Source: Aeromicrobium sp. Sec7.5 (GTDB lineage Bacteria > Actinomycetota > Actinomycetes > Propionibacteriales > Nocardioidaceae). From it: a stretch of DNA of 64,000 nucleotides. The notes beneath the pieces were generated by a model. That model was not told where the DNA came from. It ran no database searches and was given only the letters and a program-made list of their open reading frames with translations. The position numbers and the translations under genes were made by a program. Positions 35,267 through 43,811 of this stretch are shown here, one piece after another. The stretch lies in contig NZ_JBAJIJ010000001.1 of the NCBI RefSeq assembly GCF_036867135.1, forward strand, positions 2,232,001 to 2,296,000, given 5' to 3'. The number at the start of each line of letters is the position of its first letter. The stretch's first letter is position 1.

Positions 35267-36223
35267 ATGGACACCAGCCCCGTCCGACCCCCCGGGAAGG
35301 ACGTCGTCGGCCGACGCGTCAGCGTGCGCCACCGGACCCCCGACGGCGCCGCCAGCGACGTCGTCGGTCGTCTCCTGGACGCCGGCAGCTCGCTGCGGCT
35401 CGAGCGCCGCGACGGCTCCGTGACCACGGTCGAGGCGGCCGCCGTGATCATCTGGCGCCTCGTCCCCGACCGTCCCGTTCGCGCCCGTCGCGCCACCGCG
35501 ACCCCGGTGGACCAGCTCACGCGCATCACGGCGCGGGGCTGGCCCGCGATCGAGACGGAGCCGCTCGGCGAGTGGCAGCTGCGCGCCTCGAGCGGCTTCA
35601 CCAAGCGGGCGAACTCAGCGTCCGCCTTCGGCGACCCGGGTCTCGGCGTCGATGCGGCCCTCGAGCGGGTCCGGTCGTTCTACGCCGACCGCGGGCTGCG
35701 CCCCCTCGTCAACCTCGAGGCCGGCGGCCCGTGGGAAGGTCCGCTCGTCGAGCGCGGCTGGACGCCGGTCGACGGCGGTGACACGACGGTGCTCGTCGCC
35801 CAGCTCGACCGCCGGTGGCCGCTCGATGCCGAGGCCGACGTCGCGACCGAGCCCGACGCTGCCTGGCTCGCCGCGTACGTCTCCCCCGGTGAGCCGGTCG
35901 ACCTGGCGCGGCAGGTCATGTCCGGCACTCCCACCGCGGCGTACGTGAGCCTCAACGCGGCGATCGCGCAGGTCGTCGTGACCGGCGAGTGGGCGGGGCT
36001 GAGCGCCCTGTGGGTGCCCGAGGAGCATCGTCACCGTGGTCTGGCGCGCCGGCTCGTCACCACCTCGCTGGGATGGGCCGTGGAGCAGGGCGCCGACAAG
36101 GCGTACCTGCAGGTCGTCACCGGCAACGAGCCCGCCGAGCGGCTGTACCGCGCGTTCGGCTTCGTCGACCACCACGAGTACCGCTACCTGACGCTCCGTA
36201 GCGCGCCCCCACCGACACCCTGA
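35267..36223 (+). CDS. GNAT-family N-acetyltransferase with N-terminal SH3-like domain
   Basis: A 318-residue protein. Residues 10-65 (DVVGRRVSVRHRTPDG, GRLLDAGSSLRLERRDG) form a small beta-barrel-like domain; the GNAT domain is at the C-terminus with ALWVPEEHRHRGLARRLVTT as the acetyl-CoA-binding motif A and LQVVTGNEPAERLYRAFGF as motif B. The middle (PAIETEPLGEWQLRASSGFTKRAN begins it) resembles a degenerate first GNAT repeat, so the protein may be a tandem-GNAT type like MshD. It lies beside fdxA-dapC, as in other actinobacteria. Its substrate is unknown. Confidence 0.82.
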   Translation: MDTSPVRPPGKDVVGRRVSVRHRTPDGAASDVVGRLLDAGSSLRLERRDGSVTTVEAAAVIIWRLVPDRPVRARRATATPVDQLTRITARGWPAIETEPLGEWQLRASSGFTKRANSASAFGDPGLGVDAALERVRSFYADRGLRPLVNLEAGGPWEGPLVERGWTPVDGGDTTVLVAQLDRRWPLDAEADVATEPDAAWLAAYVSPGEPVDLARQVMSGTPTAAYVSLNAAIAQVVVTGEWAGLSALWVPEEHRHRGLARRLVTTSLGWAVEQGADKAYLQVVTGNEPAERLYRAFGFVDHHEYRYLTLRSAPPPTP

Positions 36224-36228
36224 CGTGG

Positions 36229-38175
36229 TCAGGCCGGCGGCGGCCCGCAGACCACGGCGTCACCGGCCCGGTAGACGGCGGTGTCGGTCTCGGTCTTGAC
36301 GACCTGGCCGTTCTGCTTGAACGTCCGGGTCACGTCGACATCGAATCCTTGGATCGCCGACTGCGGCGTGCATTCCGGCGAGGCGTCGTAGATCGTCGAG
36401 CCGGAGCGGAAGTTGCGCTTGGCCGAGACGTCGGCCTCGATGTCCCAGTACTTCGTGCTCCACATCTCGACGTGCATCGTGCCCTGGCGGCTGGAGTTGC
36501 TCGGCACGACCCACGCCTTGATGAGGATCCCGTAGGGGGTCGAGTTCGTGAACCTGAGGTCGATCGTGCCCCAGTTGACCGTGGCCTCGCGACCGAGCGG
36601 GTAGCGGCTCAGGTACAGGGAGTGCGGCCGGTGCTCGTCGTCGTCGAGGCCCGCGAAGAATGCCGCGTTGTACGTCGTGGTGGCCACCTGCGACACGCCG
36701 CCGCCGAAGGACTCCACGAAGCGGCCACCCTCGATCACGCCACCCTGGACGAATCCGTTGGCGGCCGTGCGCTTGCCGACGACCTTGTCGAAGCTGAACT
36801 GCTCCCCCGGTTCGAGGATCGTGCCGTCGATCAGGTCCGCGGCACGGCCCTGGTTGATGTTGCGGTACTGCGTGTTCGGGTAGTTCGTCTCGAACTCGCT
36901 GACCTTCTCGACGATCTGCAGGTCCTCGGCGTCGGCGGTCGTGAACTCGGGCTCGACCGGCTGGGCCTCGACCGGCAGGACACGCTCGGGCCCGGCGGCG
37001 GTCAGGACCGGCAGGAGGTCGACCGCGAGCACGTCGGGCTGGAGCCCGATGCCCGGCGTGCCCGGTGTGATCACCGGCGCGCCCCCCACGATGTCGATCG
37101 TCGCGTCGACGGCCTTCTCACCGATGCCCGTGGTGGAGTCGGTCAGGGGGCCCGCCAGGGCCGCGGGGTCGATGAAGGGCACCATCTCGTCGCCCTCGGT
37201 GCGGATCTGCAGCGCTGGGGCGTAGGCGGTGACCGGCAGCTCGACCTGGGTGCCACCCACGTCGAGGATCACCGGGGCGCTGACCGCGGGGACCGCGATC
37301 TCCTGCACGGCCTTCTCGAGCCCGGCGGCATCGACCCCGGGCTCGACGACCTCCGTCGGGATCTCGATCGTGTCGTCGCTGAGGAGATAGACCTCGCGCA
37401 CGGCCTCGAGCAGGCCGTCGGAGGTGACCTGGCGGCCGTCGGCGGGCTGCACCGCGACGGGTTGCGCCTCGGGGAACGTGATGAGGGCTTCGGTCACCGG
37501 GATGTCGACGGCCTCGCCGAAACCGGCCCGGGCGGCGTCGAAGAGCTCCTGGTCGACCGTGAGCTCCGCGTCGTGGTCCGTGCCACCGAAGAGGGTGGTG
37601 ACCATGGCGACCGGGTTCCAGCTGCGCTTGCCGCCCGCGGCCTCGACGGAGGCGGCGGCGTCCAGGGCCAGGCCCATGTCGGCGGCGGCGACCGTGAACT
37701 GCTGGTCCTCGAGCGCGAACACCAGGTTCTGGTTCTCGCGAGGAGCCAGCTCCTCGGTGAGCGTCGACTCGGCCTTCGCCGGGCTCTGGCCCCCGACGTC
37801 GACGCCGGCGATCGTGGTGTCGGCGCCCAGTCGGTCACCGATCAGGTAGTACGCACCGACGTAGACCCCGCCCAGCAGGAGGACGGCCGCCGCGACGAAC
37901 CACGGCCAGCGTCGACGGCGACGGGGCTCCTCGCCGTCGGTGGGCGCCTCGTCGATCGGCGGATCGGCCGGAGGCTCGTCGATCGGTGTCAGCACGGGTC
38001 CCCCGTCGGCCACGACGGCGGCCCGGACGGTGGCGTCGGGGTCGACGTACTCCGGCTCGGGCGCCCCCTCCTCGTCGCGCGGCACCTCAGGGACGTCGTC
38101 GGCCGGCGGCGGCGCGCCCGCACCACTCTCGGTGGAGGACTGCGGCGGATCTCCCGCGCGCTCGTCGCTGCTCAT
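36229..38175 (-). CDS. VanW family protein with peptidoglycan-binding-like repeats
   Basis: A 648-residue protein. The first 85 residues are an acidic, proline-rich cytoplasmic tail; a basic run (RRRRR) precedes one membrane helix (about 90-110, PWFVAAAVLLLGGVYVGAYY). The outer part has two YoaR-like putative peptidoglycan-binding repeats (about 130-400) and a VanW domain (about 430-560: FETNYPNTQYRNINQGRAAD, GEQFSFDKVVGKRTAANGF, GGGVSQVATTTYNAAFFAGL). The VanW role is unknown; it accompanies vancomycin resistance only in some hosts. ATG 38175 has AGGGAGA upstream. It is convergent with the GNAT gene, ends 5 bp apart. Confidence 0.88.
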   Translation of the reverse strand: MSSDERAGDPPQSSTESGAGAPPPADDVPEVPRDEEGAPEPEYVDPDATVRAAVVADGGPVLTPIDEPPADPPIDEAPTDGEEPRRRRRWPWFVAAAVLLLGGVYVGAYYLIGDRLGADTTIAGVDVGGQSPAKAESTLTEELAPRENQNLVFALEDQQFTVAAADMGLALDAAASVEAAGGKRSWNPVAMVTTLFGGTDHDAELTVDQELFDAARAGFGEAVDIPVTEALITFPEAQPVAVQPADGRQVTSDGLLEAVREVYLLSDDTIEIPTEVVEPGVDAAGLEKAVQEIAVPAVSAPVILDVGGTQVELPVTAYAPALQIRTEGDEMVPFIDPAALAGPLTDSTTGIGEKAVDATIDIVGGAPVITPGTPGIGLQPDVLAVDLLPVLTAAGPERVLPVEAQPVEPEFTTADAEDLQIVEKVSEFETNYPNTQYRNINQGRAADLIDGTILEPGEQFSFDKVVGKRTAANGFVQGGVIEGGRFVESFGGGVSQVATTTYNAAFFAGLDDDEHRPHSLYLSRYPLGREATVNWGTIDLRFTNSTPYGILIKAWVVPSNSSRQGTMHVEMWSTKYWDIEADVSAKRNFRSGSTIYDASPECTPQSAIQGFDVDVTRTFKQNGQVVKTETDTAVYRAGDAVVCGPPPA

Positions 38176-38263
38176 GACTCTCCCTGACGATGACTCGACT
38201 CGAACTTCCGTGACCCCGCGATGGTGCCCGAGTCGGCCCGGGACCACAACACGGAGAGGGTGT

Positions 38264-38557
38264 TCACCGCTTCAGCCTAGAGTTCCGGAGCACGACCGCC
38301 ACGAGCAGGGCCAGTCCGAGCAGGGTATAGGTCCACCCCACCGAGTCGTCGGCAATCAGGTACTGACCGCGCGAGGTCGATCCCTGCAACGCCAGCACGA
38401 GCCCCCACCCGATCATGAGGGAGGCGCTGCCGAGCGAGACCGTGCGATCGGCGACGAGCCCGAGGGGCACGAGCGGAGCCACCGCGAGGAGCAGTCCCCA
38501 CGGCACGTCCAGGCCGAGGAGGTCGGCGTCGTGCCGGTGCACGACGGCACCGAGCAC
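38264..38557 (-). CDS. DUF6113-like small membrane protein
   Basis: At least 97 residues, with three or four hydrophobic helices (for example GLLLAVAPLVPLGLVADRT and YTLLGLALLVAVVL) and a basic end. It follows mshB directly, the place of the DUF6113 family (compare Rv1171 next to Rv1170). GTG 38557 is the nearest standard start, but the frame remains open upstream with a hydrophobic stretch (VWILAGLYAGVLGAVV) that belongs to the first helix; the only candidate before it is CTG 38599, which overlaps the mshB stop. So the true N-terminus is probably about 14 residues longer. Function unknown. Confidence 0.68.
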   Translation of the reverse strand: MLGAVVHRHDADLLGLDVPWGLLLAVAPLVPLGLVADRTVSLGSASLMIGWGLVLALQGSTSRGQYLIADDSVGWTYTLLGLALLVAVVLRNSRLKR

Positions 38558-38595
38558 CCCGGCGTAGAGACCCGCGAGGATCCAGACCCCTCGGG

Positions 38596-39501
38596 TCAGA
38601 GCCCGGCGAACAGGTCCTCCTCGAGGCCCGACTCCCCGACGGGGCCGCGTGTGCCGCGGACGAGCCGGTAGTGCTCGGTGCCCCAGGCGAGCTTCGCGAG
38701 GTCGACACCCATCGCGAAGAACATGCCGTCGGGCGTGATCTGCGAGGCGTGGGCCCGCATCGCGGCGAGCTTGGCGTCGGTGTGCTCGGGCGACTCGATC
38801 ACGGCGTCGAGCTGGTCGTCCTCGACCATGAACGGCGGGAGGTTGTCGGGGTCGAAGCCCTCGAAGCCCTCGGCCCCGGACTCCCGCATCAGGCGGATCC
38901 CCTCACGCATGCGGTTCGCCGACATCGCACCCCAGTACAGCTTGGCGACGTCCCAGGCCTCCCCCAGGTCGGGGCGGTGGCTGCGCGCCGCGGCGAGGTC
39001 GACCGCGTAGTGCGCCACCCGGTGGGCCTGGACGTGGTCGGGGTGTCCGTAGCCGCCGAACGTGTCGTACGTGACGACGACCTGGGGGCGGACCTCCCGG
39101 AGGATCTCGACCAGCAGGTCGGAGGCCTCGAGCAGGTCGGCGTTCCAGAACGACCGGGGGTCGACCTCGTCGGCGGCGGTGGCGTGGCCGTTCTCGTCCC
39201 ACTTCATGCCCGAGTCGCGGAAGTGCCCCGCCCCGCCGAGCACGCGGTGGTCGGTGACGCCGAGCTCGCCCATGGCGGCGGCCAGCTCGCCGGCGCGGTG
39301 CTCACCCAGGGCGTCGTCGCGGTCGGCGGCGAGGTGCTCGAGCTCGGGCACGAGAATCTCCCCGAGGTCGCCGAGCGTGCAGGTCACGAGCGTGACGTGC
39401 GCCCCCTCCGCGACGTAGCGCGCCATCGTGACGCCGTTGCCGATCGACTCGTCGTCGGGATGGGCGTGGACGAGCAGCAGGCGGCGGTCGGGGAGGGTCA
39501 T
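38596..39501 (-). CDS. mshB: MshB, GlcNAc-Ins deacetylase of mycothiol biosynthesis
   Basis: A 301-residue zinc deacetylase. Metal ligands are in VHAHPDDESIG (His, Asp) and GGYGHPDHVQAHRVAH (His). GNGVTMARYVAEGAHVTLVT and MKWDENGH are typical of MshB rather than the related mycothiol amidase Mca. It removes acetyl from GlcNAc-inositol, the second step to mycothiol. With mycoredoxin in the window this indicates a mycothiol-based thiol system. TAATCT is six bases before ATG 39501. Confidence 0.93.
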   Translation of the reverse strand: MTLPDRRLLLVHAHPDDESIGNGVTMARYVAEGAHVTLVTCTLGDLGEILVPELEHLAADRDDALGEHRAGELAAAMGELGVTDHRVLGGAGHFRDSGMKWDENGHATAADEVDPRSFWNADLLEASDLLVEILREVRPQVVVTYDTFGGYGHPDHVQAHRVAHYAVDLAAARSHRPDLGEAWDVAKLYWGAMSANRMREGIRLMRESGAEGFEGFDPDNLPPFMVEDDQLDAVIESPEHTDAKLAAMRAHASQITPDGMFFAMGVDLAKLAWGTEHYRLVRGTRGPVGESGLEEDLFAGL

Positions 39502-39507
39502 GGAGCC

Positions 39508-39513
39508 AGATTA
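39508..39513 (-). promoter_or_regulatory. -10 element TAATCT, leaderless start of mshB
   Basis: TAATCT on the minus strand is six bases before ATG 39501. The divergent S9 peptidase starts only 38 bp away. Confidence 0.6.
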
Positions 39514-39539
39514 GAGGGGCCCCATGATCGAATGGCGAC

Positions 39540-41636
39540 ATGACCGACGACAGCCCGTCCTACCCGCGCCTCGCCGCTCGCACCCTGCGCTTCACGCTCG
39601 GGGTGCCCCGCGCCGTCACGGTGTCGCCCGACGGGTCCACGGTGCGCTTCATCCGTACCCCCGACGGCGTGACCCGCACGGGCCAGCTCTGGGAGCACGA
39701 CGTCGAGTCCGGCGTCGAGTCCCTGCTCGTCGATCCCGCCGTGCTGCTCGGCGCCGGCGACGAGGAGCTGTCGGCCGAGGAGCGGTCGCGCCGCGAGCGC
39801 AGCCGTGAAGGTGGTGCCGGCATCGTCGGGTACGACGTCGACGAGACCGGGCGATGGGCCGCATTCGCGCTGTCGGGCCGCCTGTGGGCCACCGACCTCG
39901 GCACGAAGGCCACCCACGAGCTCCCGTCCCAGGGGGCCGTGATCGATCCGCGCCTCGATCCCACCGGCCGCCGCGTGGCCTACGCCGCCGGCGGTGCCCT
40001 GCACGTCGTCGAGCTCGCGGACGCGAGCCACACGACGGTCGCCTCGCCCGCCGGCCCCACCGAGGTGTGGGGCCAGGCGGAGTTCATCGCCGCCGAGGAG
40101 ATGGAGCGCATGCGGGGGTTCTGGTGGGCGCCGGACGGGCAGTCCTTGCTCGTCGAGCGCTACGACGAGGCCGCGGTCGCGATCTGGCACGTCGCCTCCC
40201 CGGAGCACCCCGAACGTCCCGCGACCGCCCACCGCTACCCGGCCGCCGGCACCACCAACGCCGACGTCTCGCTCTGGCACGTGACGCTCGACGGCGAGCG
40301 CACGGAGGTCCCGTGGGACCGCGACGCGTTCGAGTACCTCGGCCGGGTCACGTGGACGTCGGAGGGTCCGCCGCTGCTGCAGGTCCTGTCGCGCGACCAG
40401 AAGACCTCGCAGGTGCTCCGGGTCGATCCCGCCACCGGCGCGACGGAGGTGCTCCGCACGCTCACGGACGCCGCCTGGGTCGAGCTCGGCCCCGGGCCCC
40501 GGTGGTCGCCCGCCGGCGCCCTCGTCACGATCGAGGACGTCGCTGGCTGGCGTCGCGTCGTCATCGACGGGGAGCCGGTGACGCCCGACGGCTGGCAGGT
40601 GCGGGGCGTCGTGGCGACGTTCGCCGACGCGGTCGTCGTGACGGCCTCCCACGAGCCCACCGAGGTCCAGGTCGTGCGGGTCGGCACCGACGGCTCGCTC
40701 GAGCAGGTCACGCAGGGACGCGGCGTGCACGGCGCGGTCGTCGGCGGCGCCACGACCGTCATCACCCGTACGAGCCTCGCGGACACGCTGGTGCACCACA
40801 CGGTCCACCACGACCTCGGCGCGGAGTCCGCCACGCCCAGCACCCTGACGAACGTCTCGGTCCCCCTCCCCGTCACCCCGTCGGTCCACCTGCTCAGCGC
40901 CGGTCCCCACGAGCTCCGCACCGCCGTGGTCTTCCCCACCGGGCACGAGCCGGGCACCCGGCTGCCGGTGCTGCTCGACCCGTACGGCGGCCCCGGTGCG
41001 CAGCGCGTGTGGGCGTCGGCCCGGGCCTTCGCCGAGGCGCAGTGGCTCGCCGACCAGGGCTTCGTCGTCGTCGTGGCCGACGGCCGGGGGACGCCGGGTC
41101 GCGGCAGCGCCTGGGACCGGGCGATCCACCACGACTTCGCCGGCGTCACGCTCGACGACCAGGTCGAGGCCCTCACCGCCGTCGCGGCGGCCTTCCCCCA
41201 CGACGTCGACACCGGACGGGTCGGCATCACGGGCTGGTCGTACGGGGGGTACCTCGCGGCGCTCGCCGTGCTGAAGCGCCCGGACGTGTTCCACGCCGCG
41301 GTCGCCGGCGCCCCCGTGACCGAGTGGCGCCTCTACGACACCTGCTACACCGAGCGGTACCTCGGCCACCCCGGCGAGGTCCCGGACGTGTACGACCGGA
41401 ACTCGCTGCTGCCGCTGGCCGCCGGACTCGAGCGCCCGCTGATGCTGATCCACGGCCTCTCCGACGACAACGTCGTCGCGGCCCACACGCTCCAGCTGTC
41501 GTCGGCGCTGCTGGCTGCCGGCCGCCCGCACACCGTGCTGCCGCTGTCGGGCGTGACCCACATGACCCCACAGGAGACCGTGGCCGAGAACCTCAAGCTG
41601 CTCCAGGTCCAGTTCCTGCGCGAGCACCTGGCCTGA
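39540..41636 (+). CDS. S9 family peptidase, dipeptidyl-peptidase IV-like
   Basis: A 698-residue serine peptidase. The N-terminal two-thirds is a beta-propeller-like region including VWGQAEFIAAEEMERMRGFW, a DPP IV mark with its Glu pair. The C-terminal alpha/beta-hydrolase domain has the nucleophile in ITGWSYGGYLAALAVL, the acid in LIHGLSDDNV and the histidine in LSGVTHMTP. No signal peptide is visible, so it is cytoplasmic or leaderless. It should remove N-terminal dipeptides, preferably after proline or alanine. It ends at a very strong hairpin (41652-41698). Confidence 0.93.
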   Translation: MTDDSPSYPRLAARTLRFTLGVPRAVTVSPDGSTVRFIRTPDGVTRTGQLWEHDVESGVESLLVDPAVLLGAGDEELSAEERSRRERSREGGAGIVGYDVDETGRWAAFALSGRLWATDLGTKATHELPSQGAVIDPRLDPTGRRVAYAAGGALHVVELADASHTTVASPAGPTEVWGQAEFIAAEEMERMRGFWWAPDGQSLLVERYDEAAVAIWHVASPEHPERPATAHRYPAAGTTNADVSLWHVTLDGERTEVPWDRDAFEYLGRVTWTSEGPPLLQVLSRDQKTSQVLRVDPATGATEVLRTLTDAAWVELGPGPRWSPAGALVTIEDVAGWRRVVIDGEPVTPDGWQVRGVVATFADAVVVTASHEPTEVQVVRVGTDGSLEQVTQGRGVHGAVVGGATTVITRTSLADTLVHHTVHHDLGAESATPSTLTNVSVPLPVTPSVHLLSAGPHELRTAVVFPTGHEPGTRLPVLLDPYGGPGAQRVWASARAFAEAQWLADQGFVVVVADGRGTPGRGSAWDRAIHHDFAGVTLDDQVEALTAVAAAFPHDVDTGRVGITGWSYGGYLAALAVLKRPDVFHAAVAGAPVTEWRLYDTCYTERYLGHPGEVPDVYDRNSLLPLAAGLERPLMLIHGLSDDNVVAAHTLQLSSALLAAGRPHTVLPLSGVTHMTPQETVAENLKLLQVQFLREHLA

Positions 41637-41651
41637 CCCGCCCGGGCGGGA

Positions 41652-41698
41652 GACGCAGCGGACCCCCGCACCGAGTCGGTGCGGGGGTCCGCTGCGTC
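41652..41698. terminator. Strong bidirectional hairpin terminator
   Basis: Two perfectly complementary 23-base arms (41652-41674 and 41676-41698) around one central base; a real loop of about five bases leaves a 21-bp, GC-rich stem. It lies between the ends of the S9 peptidase and the convergent LRV membrane protein. There is no T-tract. Confidence 0.85.
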
Positions 41699-41708
41699 AG
41701 GCGGTGGG

Positions 41709-43427
41709 TCAGCCCTGGCGCTGGGCCAGCGCTGCGTCGACCTCCGGGTCACCGAGCTGGCCGAGCCACTCGAGCATGCCCGGGTAGGCCTGCGGGTTGC
41801 CGGCCGCGGCCGGTCGCGCCTGCGGGTGGTTCTGCACCAGGTCGGCGAGCTCGGCCTGCGAGATCGTCGGGTCCGACGCGCGCTGCACGATCGGGTCGAC
41901 CGCGACCTGCTCGGTCGGCGCCTCGCCCACCGGGATCTGCTGCGTCGGCGTGGGCTCCTGCGGGGCCTCGAACGACGGAGCCGGAGCCGGAGCCGGGGCG
42001 GGGGCGGGCGCAGCCGGTGCCGGGGCGGGCGCGTTCACGATCGGGGCCGTCGGGGCCGGGGCACCCGGGAGCGGGGCTCCGGCGGCGGGGCCCGCCGCCT
42101 GTGCGTTGGCGAACAGCTTCTTGGCGCCGCCACCGATCGTGCTGGTGCCCGTGATCGCGAAGGCGATGAAAAGCGCCGCCAGGATCGCACCGAGCCAGGT
42201 GTGGGCCGGCAGCGACTGCGAACCGTTCAGGCCGACGAAACCGGGCGAGCCCTCGTCGATGATGGCCATGATGATCGACGCGACGATGACGAGGACCGCC
42301 CACACGGCCACCGCGAAGAGCGGCAGCGTCTTGGCGCCCGTCGACGACGTCGTGACGAAGCCGAACACGGCGACGCCTCCCGCCAGCACCGAGATGATGA
42401 GCGACACGATGACGGCCGCCCCGAAGTCGTCGCCGGCGATGCCGATGAAGACCGCGCCCAGCACGTGGAGGAGCGAGGCGAGCGCGAGCAGCAGGAAGCC
42501 CGCCTTGGCCGCACCGGCCAGCGAGATCGGGTGCGACGCACCACCGGTGGCACGCGAGGCGCCGGGCGACAGCGCCGCGGCCGCTGCACCGACCAGCAGG
42601 AAGGCGCCGAAGCCCGGGAGCTGGAAGCTCTCGAACCCGCCCAGGATCGTGATGAAGCCCGTGAGCTGCGAGGCGTTCTCGCCGTCGATGTGCAGCATGC
42701 CGAGCACGAGCACGATCAGGCCGAGCCCGGCGATGAGCGCAATGCCCGCAGGCTTGGACATCAGCGCCAGGACCGCGCCGTAGGCCAGCAGGGCGGTGTA
42801 GACCATCGCCCCGATGACGAAGACGATGATCTCCGGCGCCTCGGCACCGAAGTCGTTGAGGTCACCGATGAAGATCAGCGACGTGATCAGCGCGAGCAGC
42901 GCGGACAGGGCGACGAGGCCGCCCGTGACGTAGACCCAGATCTTGTCGCTGGGAGCCAGCGACGCAGGCGGCAGCTCGTGCTTGCGCGGCTGGGCCACAA
43001 GGATCGCGGCGAACAGCCCGACGGCGACACCGACGCCGACCAACCGGTCGTCGGCGAGGTCGAGGATCACGACGACGAGGATGCTGATGAAGTACGGGAC
43101 GGTGGCGCCGAGACGGATCAAGCCGTTGGTGCGGGGGTTCCAGGCCTGCCCGAACACGCCGAGCTTCCACAGGTACGTGGCCGCGAGCGAGATCAGGGCG
43201 AGGGCGAGCGACACGTCGACGAACCAGAGGTTGGCGCCGCTGTTGATCCCGGCGTCGAAGTTCCAGTCGTAGAACAGGGCCGTCACCAGGAGCACCAGCG
43301 CGGCGACGTCGCGCAGGACGTCGGAGAGCGGGAGTCCGGAGAAGGGGTTGGAGACCTGGGCCGGCGCGCCGGGAGCCTGCTGGTACTGCGGCTGCGGCTG
43401 CTGCGGTGGATAGGGCTGCGAAGTCAT
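41709..43427 (-). CDS. Multi-pass membrane protein with Pro-Ala linker and C-terminal variant leucine-rich repeat domain
   Basis: A 572-residue protein: a Pro/Gln-rich N-terminus (YPPQQPQPQYQQAPG), about ten or more membrane helices (from about 45 to 410), a long alanine-proline linker (APAPAPAAPAPAPAPAPAP, about 450-480), and a C-terminal helical domain ISQAELADLVQNHPQARPAA then GNPQAYPGMLEWLGQLGDPE, the actinobacterial variant leucine-rich repeat (LRV-like) domain. The start is ATG 43427 with TAGGGT seven bases before it. I do not recognise the membrane part. It stands alone, convergent with the S9 peptidase. Confidence 0.75.
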   Translation of the reverse strand: MTSQPYPPQQPQPQYQQAPGAPAQVSNPFSGLPLSDVLRDVAALVLLVTALFYDWNFDAGINSGANLWFVDVSLALALISLAATYLWKLGVFGQAWNPRTNGLIRLGATVPYFISILVVVILDLADDRLVGVGVAVGLFAAILVAQPRKHELPPASLAPSDKIWVYVTGGLVALSALLALITSLIFIGDLNDFGAEAPEIIVFVIGAMVYTALLAYGAVLALMSKPAGIALIAGLGLIVLVLGMLHIDGENASQLTGFITILGGFESFQLPGFGAFLLVGAAAAALSPGASRATGGASHPISLAGAAKAGFLLLALASLLHVLGAVFIGIAGDDFGAAVIVSLIISVLAGGVAVFGFVTTSSTGAKTLPLFAVAVWAVLVIVASIIMAIIDEGSPGFVGLNGSQSLPAHTWLGAILAALFIAFAITGTSTIGGGAKKLFANAQAAGPAAGAPLPGAPAPTAPIVNAPAPAPAAPAPAPAPAPAPSFEAPQEPTPTQQIPVGEAPTEQVAVDPIVQRASDPTISQAELADLVQNHPQARPAAAGNPQAYPGMLEWLGQLGDPEVDAALAQRQG

Positions 43428-43434
43428 GAGCAGC

Positions 43435-43440
43435 ACCCTA
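43435..43440 (-). promoter_or_regulatory. -10 element TAGGGT, leaderless start of LRV membrane protein
   Basis: TAGGGT on the minus strand is seven bases before ATG 43427. Confidence 0.5.
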
Positions 43441-43503
43441 GCCCGATCGGGCCATGTCAGCAGTGCCGCGTCCGCCTCCTGGCATGGGGACCAGTCCCCC
43501 GCC

Positions 43504-43806
43504 TCATTCCCGCTTGAGCCGCTTCGGGGCGTCGGGCAGCTCGGGCCCGGCGGGAGGCCCCGTGTCGGGTCCGTCCGGGAGCCGTTCGTCGCCGGGCATC
43601 CAGCCGCCGTACACGTCGACCATCTCGACGACGCGGTCGTCGAAGGGGGTCACCGTGAGGACCCAGGCCTGGTCCTCGGCGTCGTCGTCGCCGGCGAACG
43701 CCTCCCGACGCAGGTCGGTGGTGTAGCCCTCCGACTGCAGGGCCTTGACGAGCTCGGTCGCGTCGTCCGCCTCGTCGAAGAAGATCTCGGGGCCGGGTGC
43801 CGACAC
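43504..43806 (-). CDS. Hypothetical protein downstream of phosphomannomutase
   Basis: A 100-residue acidic protein from GTG 43806, five bases after the phosphomannomutase stop, so co-transcribed with it. It begins VSAPGPEIFFDEADDATELV and continues KALQSEGYTTDLRREAFAGD, then DQAWVLTVTPFDD, a helix-strand-strand pattern faintly like RraB/DUF-type small alpha-beta proteins, and ends in a proline-rich, basic tail (PKRLKRE). I do not recognise a family. The upstream extension of the frame overlaps the mutase and is spurious. Cytoplasmic, no motifs for catalysis. Confidence 0.65.
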   Translation of the reverse strand: MSAPGPEIFFDEADDATELVKALQSEGYTTDLRREAFAGDDDAEDQAWVLTVTPFDDRVVEMVDVYGGWMPGDERLPDGPDTGPPAGPELPDAPKRLKRE

Positions 43807-43811
43807 GTCGC

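Noticed and set aside
36349..38187. 612-residue open frame opposite the VanW gene
   Set aside because: Low-complexity R/G/D-rich translation, antisense to a well-supported protein.
39854..42154. 766-residue plus-strand frame overlapping the S9 peptidase in another frame
   Set aside because: Arginine-rich shadow; it also runs through the strong hairpin and into a convergent gene.
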